From Rhodococcus pseudokoreensis (GTDB lineage: Bacteria > Actinomycetota > Actinomycetes > Mycobacteriales > Mycobacteriaceae), in NCBI RefSeq assembly GCF_017068395.1, contig NZ_CP070618.1, forward strand, positions 62,001-126,000: a stretch of 64,000 nucleotides of DNA. The letters run 5' to 3'. This document shows, piece by piece, positions 57,336-64,000 of this stretch. Position numbers and translations under genes: made by a program. Below the pieces are notes generated by a model, which was not told where the DNA came from, searched no databases, and saw nothing but the letters and a program-made list of their open reading frames with translations. Numbering within the stretch: the first letter of the stretch is position 1; each line of letters opens with the position of its first letter.

Positions 57336-58583
57336 TCAGAGTGTGCGGGCAGAAATCTCGAGGCCGGCACCTCTGAGCCGGTCGACGAGGACGTCGCCGA
57401 GGGCGGTGGCGGGGGTGAGGACCCCGGCCGTATCGGGGAGCCGGTCGCGGTCGAGGACCAGGCTCAGTGCGGATTCGCCGAGCATGACCGCGGTGGCCCG
57501 GTAGCCGGGATCCCCGTCCCCTTTCACTCGGGCGGTGTAGCGGGCGCCGGTCGTGGTGGTGGTGTAGAGGTCCATGGCGAAATACCCGTCGCGTTGCGTC
57601 TTTTCGCTGGGGCCCTGGCCGGGGGCGGGGAGGATGCGGTCGAGGAGATACCGGGTGGGCCGGACACTGAGGCCGAGGACGAGGCCACCGAGAATCGCGG
57701 CGACGCTGCCCGCGTAGAGGCGGGACAGTCGGGAGCCGCCGACGCTCATCACCTCCCGGTACTTGAAGGTGCGCCCGTACAGGTAGCCGCGCAGCGCGTT
57801 GCTGCGGCGCACCACGCGGGTGTTGTAGGAGCCCATCACGAATGGTGCCGTCCACCCCCGCACCGTGGGGGCGATGTCGGCGCCGTTCACGATCGCGATG
57901 TCGGATTGGCGGCCGAGGTCGGGTTCGGCGGTGCGGTCGGGGCTCAGCGAGTACGGGGATGCGGCCAACCGGCGCAGCGCCGGGTGGGGGCGGGAGGCGT
58001 CGATCTGGGTGCGCAGCGAATCGATGGTCCCGCCCGAGACGCCGCCGCGCAGCGACGCCACCAGCGTGGTCTCCCCCAGGTCGCCGGCGCCGTCGGCTCG
58101 GACCGCCTGGTACAGCACGTGCACCCCGAGGTCGGAGGGGATCGAGTCGTACCCGCAGGAGTGCACAATCCGCACCCCACCCGCCCGGGCCTTCTCGTGG
58201 TGGGCATCGATACTGTCCCGGGCGAATAGCACCTCCCCGGTCAGGTCGACGTAGTCGGTGCCCGCCGCGACGCAGGCGCCCACGAGTTCGGCCCCGTACT
58301 TCGCGTACGGGCCCACCGTGGTCGCCACAACCTGGGTGCGGGCGGCCAGCTCGACGAGCGCGAGGGGATCCTGGGAGTCTGCGATCAGGATCGGCCAGTT
58401 CGCGGCCCGCGGCCCGAGGGTGGTGCGGAGCGCCTCGAGTTTCGGGTGGGAGCGTCCGGCGAGCGCGATCCGTACCCCGTCCGGGGCGGTGCGGGCGAGG
58501 TAGTCGGCGAGCAGCCTGCCGACGAACCCGGTGGCACCGTAGAGGACGAGATCGAGTTCGCGGTCGCGTGCGCTGTCGGTCAT
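57336..58583 (-). CDS. Saccharopine dehydrogenase-like / trans-acting enoyl reductase family protein
   Basis: 415-aa Rossmann-fold protein. The NAD(P) motif is LYGATGFVGRLLADYLA, followed by ALAGRSHPKLEALR, VVATTVGPYAKYG and CGYDSIPSDLGVHVL, which place it with mycobacterial Rv2449c/Rv2953-type proteins. Rv2953 is a trans-acting enoyl reductase in phenolic glycolipid synthesis, but most relatives are uncharacterised. The C-terminal part has one hydrophobic segment (AGSVAAILGGLVLGLSV). ATG 58583 was chosen because the 32 codons upstream lack similarity. Alone and leftward. Confidence 0.9.
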   Translation of the reverse strand: MTDSARDRELDLVLYGATGFVGRLLADYLARTAPDGVRIALAGRSHPKLEALRTTLGPRAANWPILIADSQDPLALVELAARTQVVATTVGPYAKYGAELVGACVAAGTDYVDLTGEVLFARDSIDAHHEKARAGGVRIVHSCGYDSIPSDLGVHVLYQAVRADGAGDLGETTLVASLRGGVSGGTIDSLRTQIDASRPHPALRRLAASPYSLSPDRTAEPDLGRQSDIAIVNGADIAPTVRGWTAPFVMGSYNTRVVRRSNALRGYLYGRTFKYREVMSVGGSRLSRLYAGSVAAILGGLVLGLSVRPTRYLLDRILPAPGQGPSEKTQRDGYFAMDLYTTTTTGARYTARVKGDGDPGYRATAVMLGESALSLVLDRDRLPDTAGVLTPATALGDVLVDRLRGAGLEISARTL

Positions 58584-58682
58584 GGCCGCGAGCCTACAAG
58601 CGCGGCCGGGTGAGCGGAACAGGTACCCGTTACCGGAATACTCATATACCAGGGAGGGTGAGAGTATCCGCGACACCACTTG

Positions 58683-58707
58683 GGGGACGTGTCATCCACC
58701 CAGTTCA
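58683..58707 (+). repeat. 25-bp dispersed element, copy 8
   Basis: GGGGACGTGTCATC, CACC, CAGTTCA. It overlaps the stop and last codons of the gene at 58692-59081, unlike most other copies. Confidence 0.6.
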
Positions 58708-59081
58708 GGATCATTTTCCGGTGCCGGTGGGGTGTCGCGGATGGTCGGTTGTGGTGCAACGTTCGCGGATTCGACCCACAGCCAGAGGTCGAGGTGCCCG
58801 CGTCCGTTCGCGGAGCGGACCGGCACGCAGACCTGCGCGAGCCACCGTCCGTCGGCCGCGACGCGGAGCCAGGAATGCAGGGCCCCGGGCATCTCCGACT
58901 CCAGAACTACCCCGCCTGCCCTCACCCGTAATGCCAGAGTGTCGGCGCGGATGAACCCCGACGGTCCGGGCAGGACGTGGGCCATGTCGACAACCACGGG
59001 CACCGGGGCAGGAAGGCGGCGTAGGACAGGCGCGCCGGGAAACGGTTCGCTCCAACCCTCCAGGCCGGCAGGCGCGCTCAT
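58692..59081 (-). CDS. Hypothetical 129-aa protein
   Basis: ATG 59081 gives MSAPAGLEGWSEPFPGAPVL; then RLPAPVPVVVDMAHVLPGPS, VRAGGVVLESEMPGALHSWL and RGHLDLWLWVESANVAPQPT. A beta-rich soluble protein of unknown family. It lies 22 bp before the ImuA'-like gene's end, leftward, so the two may form one SOS-controlled unit. Confidence 0.6.
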   Translation of the reverse strand: MSAPAGLEGWSEPFPGAPVLRRLPAPVPVVVDMAHVLPGPSGFIRADTLALRVRAGGVVLESEMPGALHSWLRVAADGRWLAQVCVPVRSANGRGHLDLWLWVESANVAPQPTIRDTPPAPENDPELGG

Positions 59082-59103
59082 CGGGGGGCCACGGCAGGTT
59101 CGG

Positions 59104-59916
59104 TCATTGGGCGACCCGCAACTCCGGCGCCGGCGACGGCGCGACGGGATTTCTTGTGGCGGTGGTCCATTCGACGTGCCCGCCGCAGCCGGCAACGGTG
59201 ACCCGGGCTCGGCGCGGCCGGTGGCCCCGCGTGATGGCCTCAACGTCGAGGTCGAGGCCAGTCACCCGCCCCCGGCCGGCCGCGAGTCCGTGATAGCCGG
59301 CCACCTCCGCGCGCAGCCGGACATCGACGTTCGGCCATCGCCCGTCGACAGCCAAGACCGCCCCGGCCCTCCGCACCCTCGCGGTGACCGCCCTCACCCG
59401 GCTCGGTGAGATGTCCCGGTCACCCAGGCTGACCAGGACCAGGTCGAGGCCGTCGACCAGCACCGCGGCGATCGCTATCGGGTCGTCCCCTGGATCCCGG
59501 ATTATCGCGCACCGGTTCAGGTCGGCGCCCATCTCGACGGCGGCGAGCAATCCGAGAGTCGGGTCGCCGACCACAGCGGCCCAGTGGCCGGAACCGGTCA
59601 CCGCGGCAAGAAGACTCGCATGCAGGGACGCTGGGCCGGTGATCTGCGCGACGGTGCCGCGCACCAGCCCCCGGTGCACGAGCAGCTCCGCCAACGGACC
59701 CGCGACCGGCAGGGTCCGGATGTCCGCCGCTGCGGGTTGCTCCCCCACCGGACGCGGGTCGGAGCGGCCGATCCGGGGCGGCCCGGCCGAGCGCGCCGGG
59801 ATCGCGTCCATCCGCCGTCGCAGCTGCTCGATGCGGTCGGCCCTCGGGTCCACCGCCGCTTCGGCCTCCACAGCACCTCCCACGCCCGACACCTTCGTTC
59901 GAACATATGTTCCCAT
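59104..59916 (-). CDS. ImuA'-like RecA-fold SOS protein (orphan)
   Basis: 270 aa if started at ATG 59916. IEQLRRRMDAIPARS, LPVAGPLAELLVHRGLVRG, ITGPASLHASLLAAVTGSG, AAVEMGADLNRCAIIRDPG and ISPSRVRAVTARVRRAGAVL follow the actinobacterial ImuA' pattern, a RecA-like protein without a proper Walker A that works with ImuB and DnaE2 in translesion mutagenesis. Neither partner is in the window. A LexA-type box covers the first codons (59899-59914), so translation probably begins downstream, for instance GTG 59892. Induction by DNA damage is likely. Confidence 0.8.
   Translation of the reverse strand: MGTYVRTKVSGVGGAVEAEAAVDPRADRIEQLRRRMDAIPARSAGPPRIGRSDPRPVGEQPAAADIRTLPVAGPLAELLVHRGLVRGTVAQITGPASLHASLLAAVTGSGHWAAVVGDPTLGLLAAVEMGADLNRCAIIRDPGDDPIAIAAVLVDGLDLVLVSLGDRDISPSRVRAVTARVRRAGAVLAVDGRWPNVDVRLRAEVAGYHGLAAGRGRVTGLDLDVEAITRGHRPRRARVTVAGCGGHVEWTTATRNPVAPSPAPELRVAQ
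59899..59914. promoter_or_regulatory. LexA-type SOS box
   Basis: TCGAACATATGTTCCC matches the actinobacterial LexA consensus TCGAAC-N4-GTTCGA at 14 of 16 bases. It lies directly at the start of the ImuA'-like gene. Confidence 0.75.
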
Positions 59917-59990
59917 ACGGCCGCCTGTCGGCGCGAGAGACTCCCAGTTACGGGCCACAGCAGGGACGCGCTGCGGCCGCCAACCGGGCG

Positions 59991-60036
59991 CCCCTATTGC
60001 CCCTACTACCCATATGGGAGATAGGGGCAATAGGGG
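59991..60036. repeat. 46-bp nearly perfect palindrome
   Basis: Outer arms CCCCTATTGCCCCTA (59991-60005) and TAGGGGCAATAGGGG (60022-60036) are perfectly complementary, and the inner palindrome CCCATATGGG (60009-60018) shares the same centre, leaving only three unpaired positions per side. Each arm itself contains CCCCTA twice. It lies between the ADP-ribosylglycohydrolase stop and the ImuA'-like gene. Bidirectional terminator, operator or replication/transfer site are all possible. Confidence 0.9.
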
Positions 60037-60106
60037 TTCTATGGACAGTGCTGCAGGTACTCCCCCGCGAGCTCCACGGAGCGCCTACGTGGTGGCGTAG
60101 GTGACG

Positions 60107-61198
60107 TCAGTCGGCTGTGCCGCCGGTCGGGAGCCGGCTCGCCGCGGCAGTGATCTCCTCTGAATAGCGGGGCTCGAAGGAGGGCGAAAGACCCGCGGTG
60201 GCCCAGTAACCGTTTTCGGGGTGGGCGGAGCCGATGAGTCCGCCGGCGATGCAGGCGATGGAGTCGGAGTCGCCGTTGCTGGTGGCCGCCCAGGCGAGCG
60301 CCTCCGGCCCTGTCAGAGGAGCCGGGTGGCCGTTGTCTGTGGTGGCGAGGTCGGCGACCAGCAGGGCCAGGGCGATGGCGCTGGCCGATTCCCAGCCCTC
60401 TCCGATCCCGGCACACGGGTCGCCGAATTCGGCCGGCGACAGCGGGCGGAGCTGTTCGAGGCGGCCCGCGGCGGCGGTGAGGATGTCCGCGGTCCCGTCA
60501 TTCAGCCCGTCTACCAGGTACGACGACACGTCCCCGGTGATCGGGGCGAGGACCTCCCGCAGATACCGGTCCTCGGTCCAGGTGCTGGTGCCGTGGTAGA
60601 TCTGCGCGGCGGCGGTGAGGGCGTGCTCGAGGAATCGGCCGCGGCGCTGCGGTGCGTGGCGGGTGGCGTCGGCGAGCAGCAACGCCGGCACCACGGCGCG
60701 GGGATGTTTGTGGGTGATCACCGCCTGCAGGGCGGTCAACCCCAACCAATACGGCTGCGGAGCGAAGGCGGTGGGCACCAGGCGCATCACTGCCCCGCAG
60801 CCGGCGGATTCGACGGCGCCGTCGGTGTCGTACCAGCGGGCCCCGGCGCGGAGGTTGTGCAGCGAGCGCATGCAGGTGCGGCCCGGTGCGCGGGTGTTGT
60901 CGGGGTCGACCTGCCAGAGCAGGAACTGCCGGACGATAGCGTCGGTGACCGTCTCGATGTCGTCGAAGTCGGTAACTTCGGCCAGGGCGTGGTGCACGGC
61001 CAGGGTCATCTGGGTGTCGTCCGAGATGACCCACGGTCCGGTGGGTGGGGTGACCGGATACGCGGGCATCTGTGCGTAGCTGGTGAATTCGACCTGGTAT
61101 CCCCAGGCGTCGCCGGCGGCCAGTCCGGTCATCGCGTTGGCGTACCGGATCTGGGTGTCGGCCGGCGCGGTGTGGTTGCCGGTCGTCGGTGCGGTCAT
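60107..61198 (-). CDS. ADP-ribosylglycohydrolase (DraG/ARH family)
   Basis: 363-aa ADP-ribosyl-hydrolase that should remove ADP-ribose from modified side chains. The family motifs are GLAAGDAWGYQVEF, the metal-binding SDDTQMTLAV (D60, D61, T62) and the C-terminal NGDSDSIACIAGGLIGSAHP (D310, D312), giving the expected two-Mg site. Length is typical. Its ATG overlaps the stop of the 56-aa gene (ATGA), and an ADP-ribosyltransferase gene lies directly upstream in the same unit. Reversal of that transferase's modification, as antidote or immunity, is the obvious hypothesis (compare Tre1/Tri1). Confidence 0.93.
   Translation of the reverse strand: MTAPTTGNHTAPADTQIRYANAMTGLAAGDAWGYQVEFTSYAQMPAYPVTPPTGPWVISDDTQMTLAVHHALAEVTDFDDIETVTDAIVRQFLLWQVDPDNTRAPGRTCMRSLHNLRAGARWYDTDGAVESAGCGAVMRLVPTAFAPQPYWLGLTALQAVITHKHPRAVVPALLLADATRHAPQRRGRFLEHALTAAAQIYHGTSTWTEDRYLREVLAPITGDVSSYLVDGLNDGTADILTAAAGRLEQLRPLSPAEFGDPCAGIGEGWESASAIALALLVADLATTDNGHPAPLTGPEALAWAATSNGDSDSIACIAGGLIGSAHPENGYWATAGLSPSFEPRYSEEITAAASRLPTGGTAD
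60511..60535 (-). repeat. 25-bp dispersed element, possible copy 10 (inside a gene)
   Basis: GGGGACGTGTCGTC, GTAC, CTGGTAG on the minus strand, inside the glycohydrolase gene (encoding GDVSSYLVD). Could be coincidental, though copy 9 shares its CTGGTAG end. Confidence 0.35.
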
Positions 61199-61365
61199 GG
61201 GGTCTCTCCTCGCGAGAGGGCGTAGGCGGCGGTGCGGACGGTCTCGATGTCCATCAGGTCCAGGTCGGCGACACGTCCGAGGTAGTCGGCGATCGCGTCC
61301 GGGGTCATCCCCTGATCGAGTTGCCGGCGGATCTCGTCGAGCTGCTCGTCGCTGAGTGCGGCCAT
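61195..61365 (-). CDS. Small helical protein (56 aa) between transferase and glycohydrolase
   Basis: Starts ATG 61365 (MAALSDEQLDEIRRQLDQGM) and ends DIETVRTAAYALSRGETP; predicted two or three helices, acidic. Its stop overlaps the glycohydrolase start by 4 nt and it follows the transferase by 67 nt. GGAAGGAC precedes the ATG. It is too small to be an enzyme. As part of the ADP-ribosylation operon it may help regulate or neutralise the transferase, which is inference. Confidence 0.75.
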   Translation of the reverse strand: MAALSDEQLDEIRRQLDQGMTPDAIADYLGRVADLDLMDIETVRTAAYALSRGETP

Positions 61366-61399
61366 CGCGGTAGTCCTTCCGTTGTCGCCCCTCCCGGGA

Positions 61400-61424
61400 G
61401 GGGACGTGTCATTTTAGCTGGTAG
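61400..61424 (+). repeat. 25-bp dispersed element, copy 9
   Basis: GGGGACGTGTCATT, TTAG, CTGGTAG. Lies in the 67-bp gap between the ADP-ribosyltransferase and the 56-aa gene. Confidence 0.5.
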
Positions 61425-61432
61425 ATAATGTT

Positions 61433-63442
61433 TTACGCGGCCTTGGTCGCGCCGCCGCCGGTGCCGGAATCGGATTCGGCGACGAGGTCTTCGGCGACCA
61501 TGTAGACCGTCGGCCGGCCACCGATGCCCTGGTGGTCGACCTTCACGCACCGCAGATCGGTGCCCATCGGGAGGACGACCTCGTCCTCGGAGGAGAAGTT
61601 CGAGATGGACTTGAGTGGCAGTCCGTCTCGGGTGCGGACGACCATCATGTACGGCGGGTGGCCGGCGAAGGCGTTCGCGGTGCCGTGGTTGGTGGAGAAG
61701 CTGGTCACCTTGCCGATCTGCATGCGGGACCCGACCGTGAAGGCAGCGTCGATGTACTCCTCGGTGCTGCCCTTGAATCCGCTCGGCACTCGGGTGCCGC
61801 GCACCAGGGTCATCGGCGCCGTGTTCGGGTTGTGTTCCCGGAACTTGCCGAACGCCGAGTCCAGCTGCGACACCACGGTCTTGACGTGCCCGGACGGACT
61901 CGGGTCGCGGCCGGTGATCGCCGCATTGATCGCGTGGTAGCCGCCGCCGGTGTAGGTGGTCAGCGCGGTCCGCTCCTGATAGCTGAGCATCTTCTGCACG
62001 AACTGCGCATTCGAGGTGGTCAACGACCCGATGCTCGACGTCTGCACCTGCCCGCCGGGGCCCACCTGGAACCCCCAGGCCTTCAGGTCGCCGGCCTTCT
62101 GTCCGATGACGCTGTAGTCGCCGGCGGTTTCCTTGCCGTAGGCGCGGATTCCGCTGCGCCAGAGGCTGGCGTGGGTGTCGGCGCCGAGGCTGTGCGGTGG
62201 GATGTCGTGGTCGAAGTGCGGGATCACCCCGCCCCCGACCGTCGGTGTTCCCAGGGCACGTCGGTGCGCCTTCAGGTACGCGGCGTCGGCCTCGGCCGTG
62301 CTCGCACCGGCCGCGAGGGCTGTCGCCCGCGCCTGCTGCCCTGCCGCGTCCGCCGCCTGCTCCCGCAGCCGGCTCTTGTGCCGTTTGATGCCGTCGTGGA
62401 TGTCGGCGCGGGCCGGTCCGCCGCCGAGTGCGTGGGTCAGGGTGTCCCTCGCCTCGGCCATCTCTTCGTCGATCAACGCCTGTTGCGCGGCCGGCGTGGA
62501 TAGGGCTCCGGCGACCGCCTTCCGGGCCACGTGCAGCCCGACTTCGCCCTTCATCGCGTGGGCTTGTTTCTGCATCTCGGTCGCACCGGTCGGCAGCGGA
62601 TCGGGCGCGGTCAGGACCGGAATTCGATTGGCCTTGGCCAGCGCGTCGTTCTTACTACTCGCCTGCCCCACCGGGTGGTACGCGTCGCCGCTGCGCTGCA
62701 GGATGATGAAGTCCGAGTAGCCGCGCCGGTAGATGGCGGTCCCGCCGTCGAGGAGGCGTCCCTCGACCTCGGTGACACCGGATCCGGTTTCCATCGGAAT
62801 GGTGCCGGCGTTGTAGACGCCGGTATCCCGAGGAATCGAGGAGAGGCCGGGCTGTCCGCCCTCGGTGAGAGCCTGCTCCGCGGCCGGCGCGGCGCGGCGG
62901 TTCAGCGCTCGGGTGATCGTGTCGACCTCGTCGTCGGAGAGGGAGGCGAAGTAGGCGTCGCGTTCGGCAGCGGTGGACATGTCCTCGTGCAGGCCGAACT
63001 TGGCGGCGGCGAGGTCGTCGCGGGCTTCGCCCTGACGGCGCTGGGCATCGAGATATGCCTGTTTGGCGTCGTCGACGTCCTGCTGTTTCGCGGCGACCTC
63101 GGACTCTGCTCCGGTCCCTTCCGCGGCGGCCTTCTTCGCCTTCCGCAGCCGGGCCCGCATCCGGTTGACGGCCTTTCGGGCGTCGTCGGTCTCCGCGTCG
63201 GCTGCGGCCAGGTGCTGCTCGGCCTCCTCCAGCGCGACCTGTGCCGGGGTGAGCGTCGGGCTGGCGAGTTTCGCACGCTCGGCTTCGGCGTGCGCGATCA
63301 GCAGTTTCGCTGACGGCGGGTTGGCGTGGACGCTCGGCATCGGGGTCTCCCCCAGCACTGCCGGGTCGATTCCCAACGCCGACATCAGCTCCGGCAGGAC
63401 GCTCGGGGGCGCCGCCTGCACTGCGGCCGCCGTCAGGGTCAT
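61433..63442 (-). CDS. ADP-ribosyltransferase toxin-like protein (R-S-E class)
   Basis: 669-aa protein. N-terminal 200 residues are rich in Ala/Glu and likely coiled coil (AQVALEEAEQHLAAADAETD; AVNRMRARLRKAKKAAAEG). The C-terminal ~200 residues form an arginine-type ADP-ribosyltransferase domain: catalytic R548 in MTLVRGTRVP, the STS-like strand KVTSFSTN (580-585), and the ExE motif E619-D-E621 in FSSEDEVVLPMGT. An upstream YTGGGYHAINAAITGR is typical of this fold. The central region (about 200-450) is unassigned. No signal peptide is visible, so delivery, if any, would be through another system. It is second in an operon that also encodes an ADP-ribosylglycohydrolase. Target unknown. Confidence 0.88.
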   Translation of the reverse strand: MTLTAAAVQAAPPSVLPELMSALGIDPAVLGETPMPSVHANPPSAKLLIAHAEAERAKLASPTLTPAQVALEEAEQHLAAADAETDDARKAVNRMRARLRKAKKAAAEGTGAESEVAAKQQDVDDAKQAYLDAQRRQGEARDDLAAAKFGLHEDMSTAAERDAYFASLSDDEVDTITRALNRRAAPAAEQALTEGGQPGLSSIPRDTGVYNAGTIPMETGSGVTEVEGRLLDGGTAIYRRGYSDFIILQRSGDAYHPVGQASSKNDALAKANRIPVLTAPDPLPTGATEMQKQAHAMKGEVGLHVARKAVAGALSTPAAQQALIDEEMAEARDTLTHALGGGPARADIHDGIKRHKSRLREQAADAAGQQARATALAAGASTAEADAAYLKAHRRALGTPTVGGGVIPHFDHDIPPHSLGADTHASLWRSGIRAYGKETAGDYSVIGQKAGDLKAWGFQVGPGGQVQTSSIGSLTTSNAQFVQKMLSYQERTALTTYTGGGYHAINAAITGRDPSPSGHVKTVVSQLDSAFGKFREHNPNTAPMTLVRGTRVPSGFKGSTEEYIDAAFTVGSRMQIGKVTSFSTNHGTANAFAGHPPYMMVVRTRDGLPLKSISNFSSEDEVVLPMGTDLRCVKVDHQGIGGRPTVYMVAEDLVAESDSGTGGGATKAA

Positions 63443-63448
63443 GCCCTG

Positions 63449-63712
63449 CTATTTCAGGTGGTCGACGACCTTCTTCCTAGCTTCACGGCCCAATCGCCTG
63501 TTCGCGTTGGCTTTCGCAGCGGCCTTGTAGCTTCCGCACCCCGGGCAACGTCGACCACTTCCGTGGGCTTTCGAGCGGCACATGTGGGCATCGTACTGGC
63601 CCGGCGGCATGTCCCCACATCCGAGTCGGTCTCGGATACCGAAGCGGGCTAGTCGATTACGACGCTGCGCCGCTCGGTGGACAGGGGTGATGAGGACGCC
63701 GTCGTGGGACAT
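63449..63712 (-). CDS. Small basic Cys-containing protein (87 aa), first gene of the ADP-ribosylation operon
   Basis: ATG 63712 with GGGGGAGAA upstream. The product has HMCRSKAHGSGRRCPGCGSY, with three to four cysteines and a His that could bind zinc, and ends in a basic helix (AAAKANANRRLGREARKKVV). The MCRSxAxGxxRCP pattern recalls the N-termini of some large actinobacterial plasmid proteins, so this may be a split-off leader of the ADP-ribosyltransferase located 6 nt downstream. Function unproven. Confidence 0.7.
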   Translation of the reverse strand: MSHDGVLITPVHRAAQRRNRLARFGIRDRLGCGDMPPGQYDAHMCRSKAHGSGRRCPGCGSYKAAAKANANRRLGREARKKVVDHLK

Positions 63713-63784
63713 TCCATTCTCCCCCGGTCCGTTCCGCTCGACCCTGTCATGCCTTGAAGATCATCCGAGCTTCCGATCTCCACT

Positions 63785-63816
63785 ACCTTACAACGTCGAG
63801 CTTGTATGTTACAAGC
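63785..63816 (-). promoter_or_regulatory. Promoter of the ADP-ribosylation operon
   Basis: -35 TTGTAA (63814-63809), 18-bp spacer, -10 TAAGGT (63790-63785), pointing left; about 70 bp before the first gene. A 7-bp inverted repeat GCTTGTA/TACAAGC (63800-63816) overlaps the -35 element. Similar to the sites at 40825 and 54983, so possibly under the same regulator. Confidence 0.65.
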
Positions 63817-64000
63817 GGAAATCGTTCGCAGGAAGTGTCGTTCAAACAGGTAGGACGCCGACTATCACCTGTTGCCGCGGATTTCTTTTCAGTCACGCTA
63901 GTGACCGGTGAGCATCGCCCGTGTGTGCGTCGTTCTCCAGGGCTGCCTGTTCGGTTGAGTCCACGAAGTTCGTGGAGTGACGCTGTCAGGCGGTGACCGG
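63817..64000. other. Upstream flank, no gene seen
   Basis: 184 bp to the window end. Only a short rightward frame from 63754 crosses it, without domain or ribosome binding site. Confidence 0.4.

Overview
GC-rich actinobacterial DNA, most probably from Rhodococcus or a close nocardioform relative. This is inferred from composition, frequent GTG starts, an ImuA'-type SOS protein under an actinobacterial LexA box, a trans-enoyl-reductase-like saccharopine dehydrogenase homologue, DUF3626 proteins and dense acyl-CoA metabolism. The mix of catabolic genes with small unknown genes, duplicated fragments and pseudogenes suggests a large plasmid or genomic island. I saw no rRNA, tRNA, CRISPR array, replication or partition gene, or intact transposase.

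Region 1 (1-8.1 kb) holds a GlcD-type FAD oxidase cut by the window edge, a CaiB-type CoA-transferase, a divergent FadR-type regulator with a consensus operator, an Nramp-like transporter without the DPGN motif, an AGPS-like FAD oxidase and a gamma-carbonic anhydrase. It looks like import, oxidation and CoA activation of an unidentified organic acid or alcohol.

Region 2 (8.1-17 kb) is framed by a 977-bp near-identical inverted duplication of a membrane sterol desaturase/fatty acid hydroxylase gene and its promoter-operator. Only one end keeps the intact TetR regulator. Between the copies lie an unassigned 327-aa protein, a YhgE/Pip membrane protein, an atypical SDR and a second AGPS-like FAD oxidase.

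Region 3 (17-33.2 kb) starts with a NarL-type response regulator and a convergent PAS histidine kinase. It continues with a one-directional beta-oxidation-like cluster: acyl-CoA dehydrogenase, SDR, enoyl-CoA hydratase, FadB-like bifunctional enzyme, MFS transporter, acyl-CoA synthetase, aldehyde dehydrogenase, metallo-beta-lactamase-fold hydrolase and thiolase. A truncated copy of the hydrolase gene precedes the aldehyde dehydrogenase. A strong hairpin closes the cluster.

Region 4 (33.2-64 kb) is a mosaic accessory region: RecQ-like helicase, DUF6884 protein, PLD-like protein plus a decayed copy, two DUF3626 genes in direct repeat around a block of housekeeping-like genes (MazG-like, ComB-like, MATE, GNAT, DinB, phosphotransferase), a frameshifted ATP-dependent DNA ligase, a methyltransferase, an excisionase-like protein and an orphan ImuA'. 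A recurrent 25-bp sequence, core GGGGACGTGTCGTC plus CAGGTCA, occurs about ten times here and I did not notice it in regions 1-3. The right end carries the most interesting unit: a leftward four-gene operon with an R-S-E type ADP-ribosyltransferase, an ADP-ribosylglycohydrolase and two small proteins, behind a promoter resembling two others in this region. I read it as a candidate ADP-ribosylation toxin-antidote or defence/conflict module.
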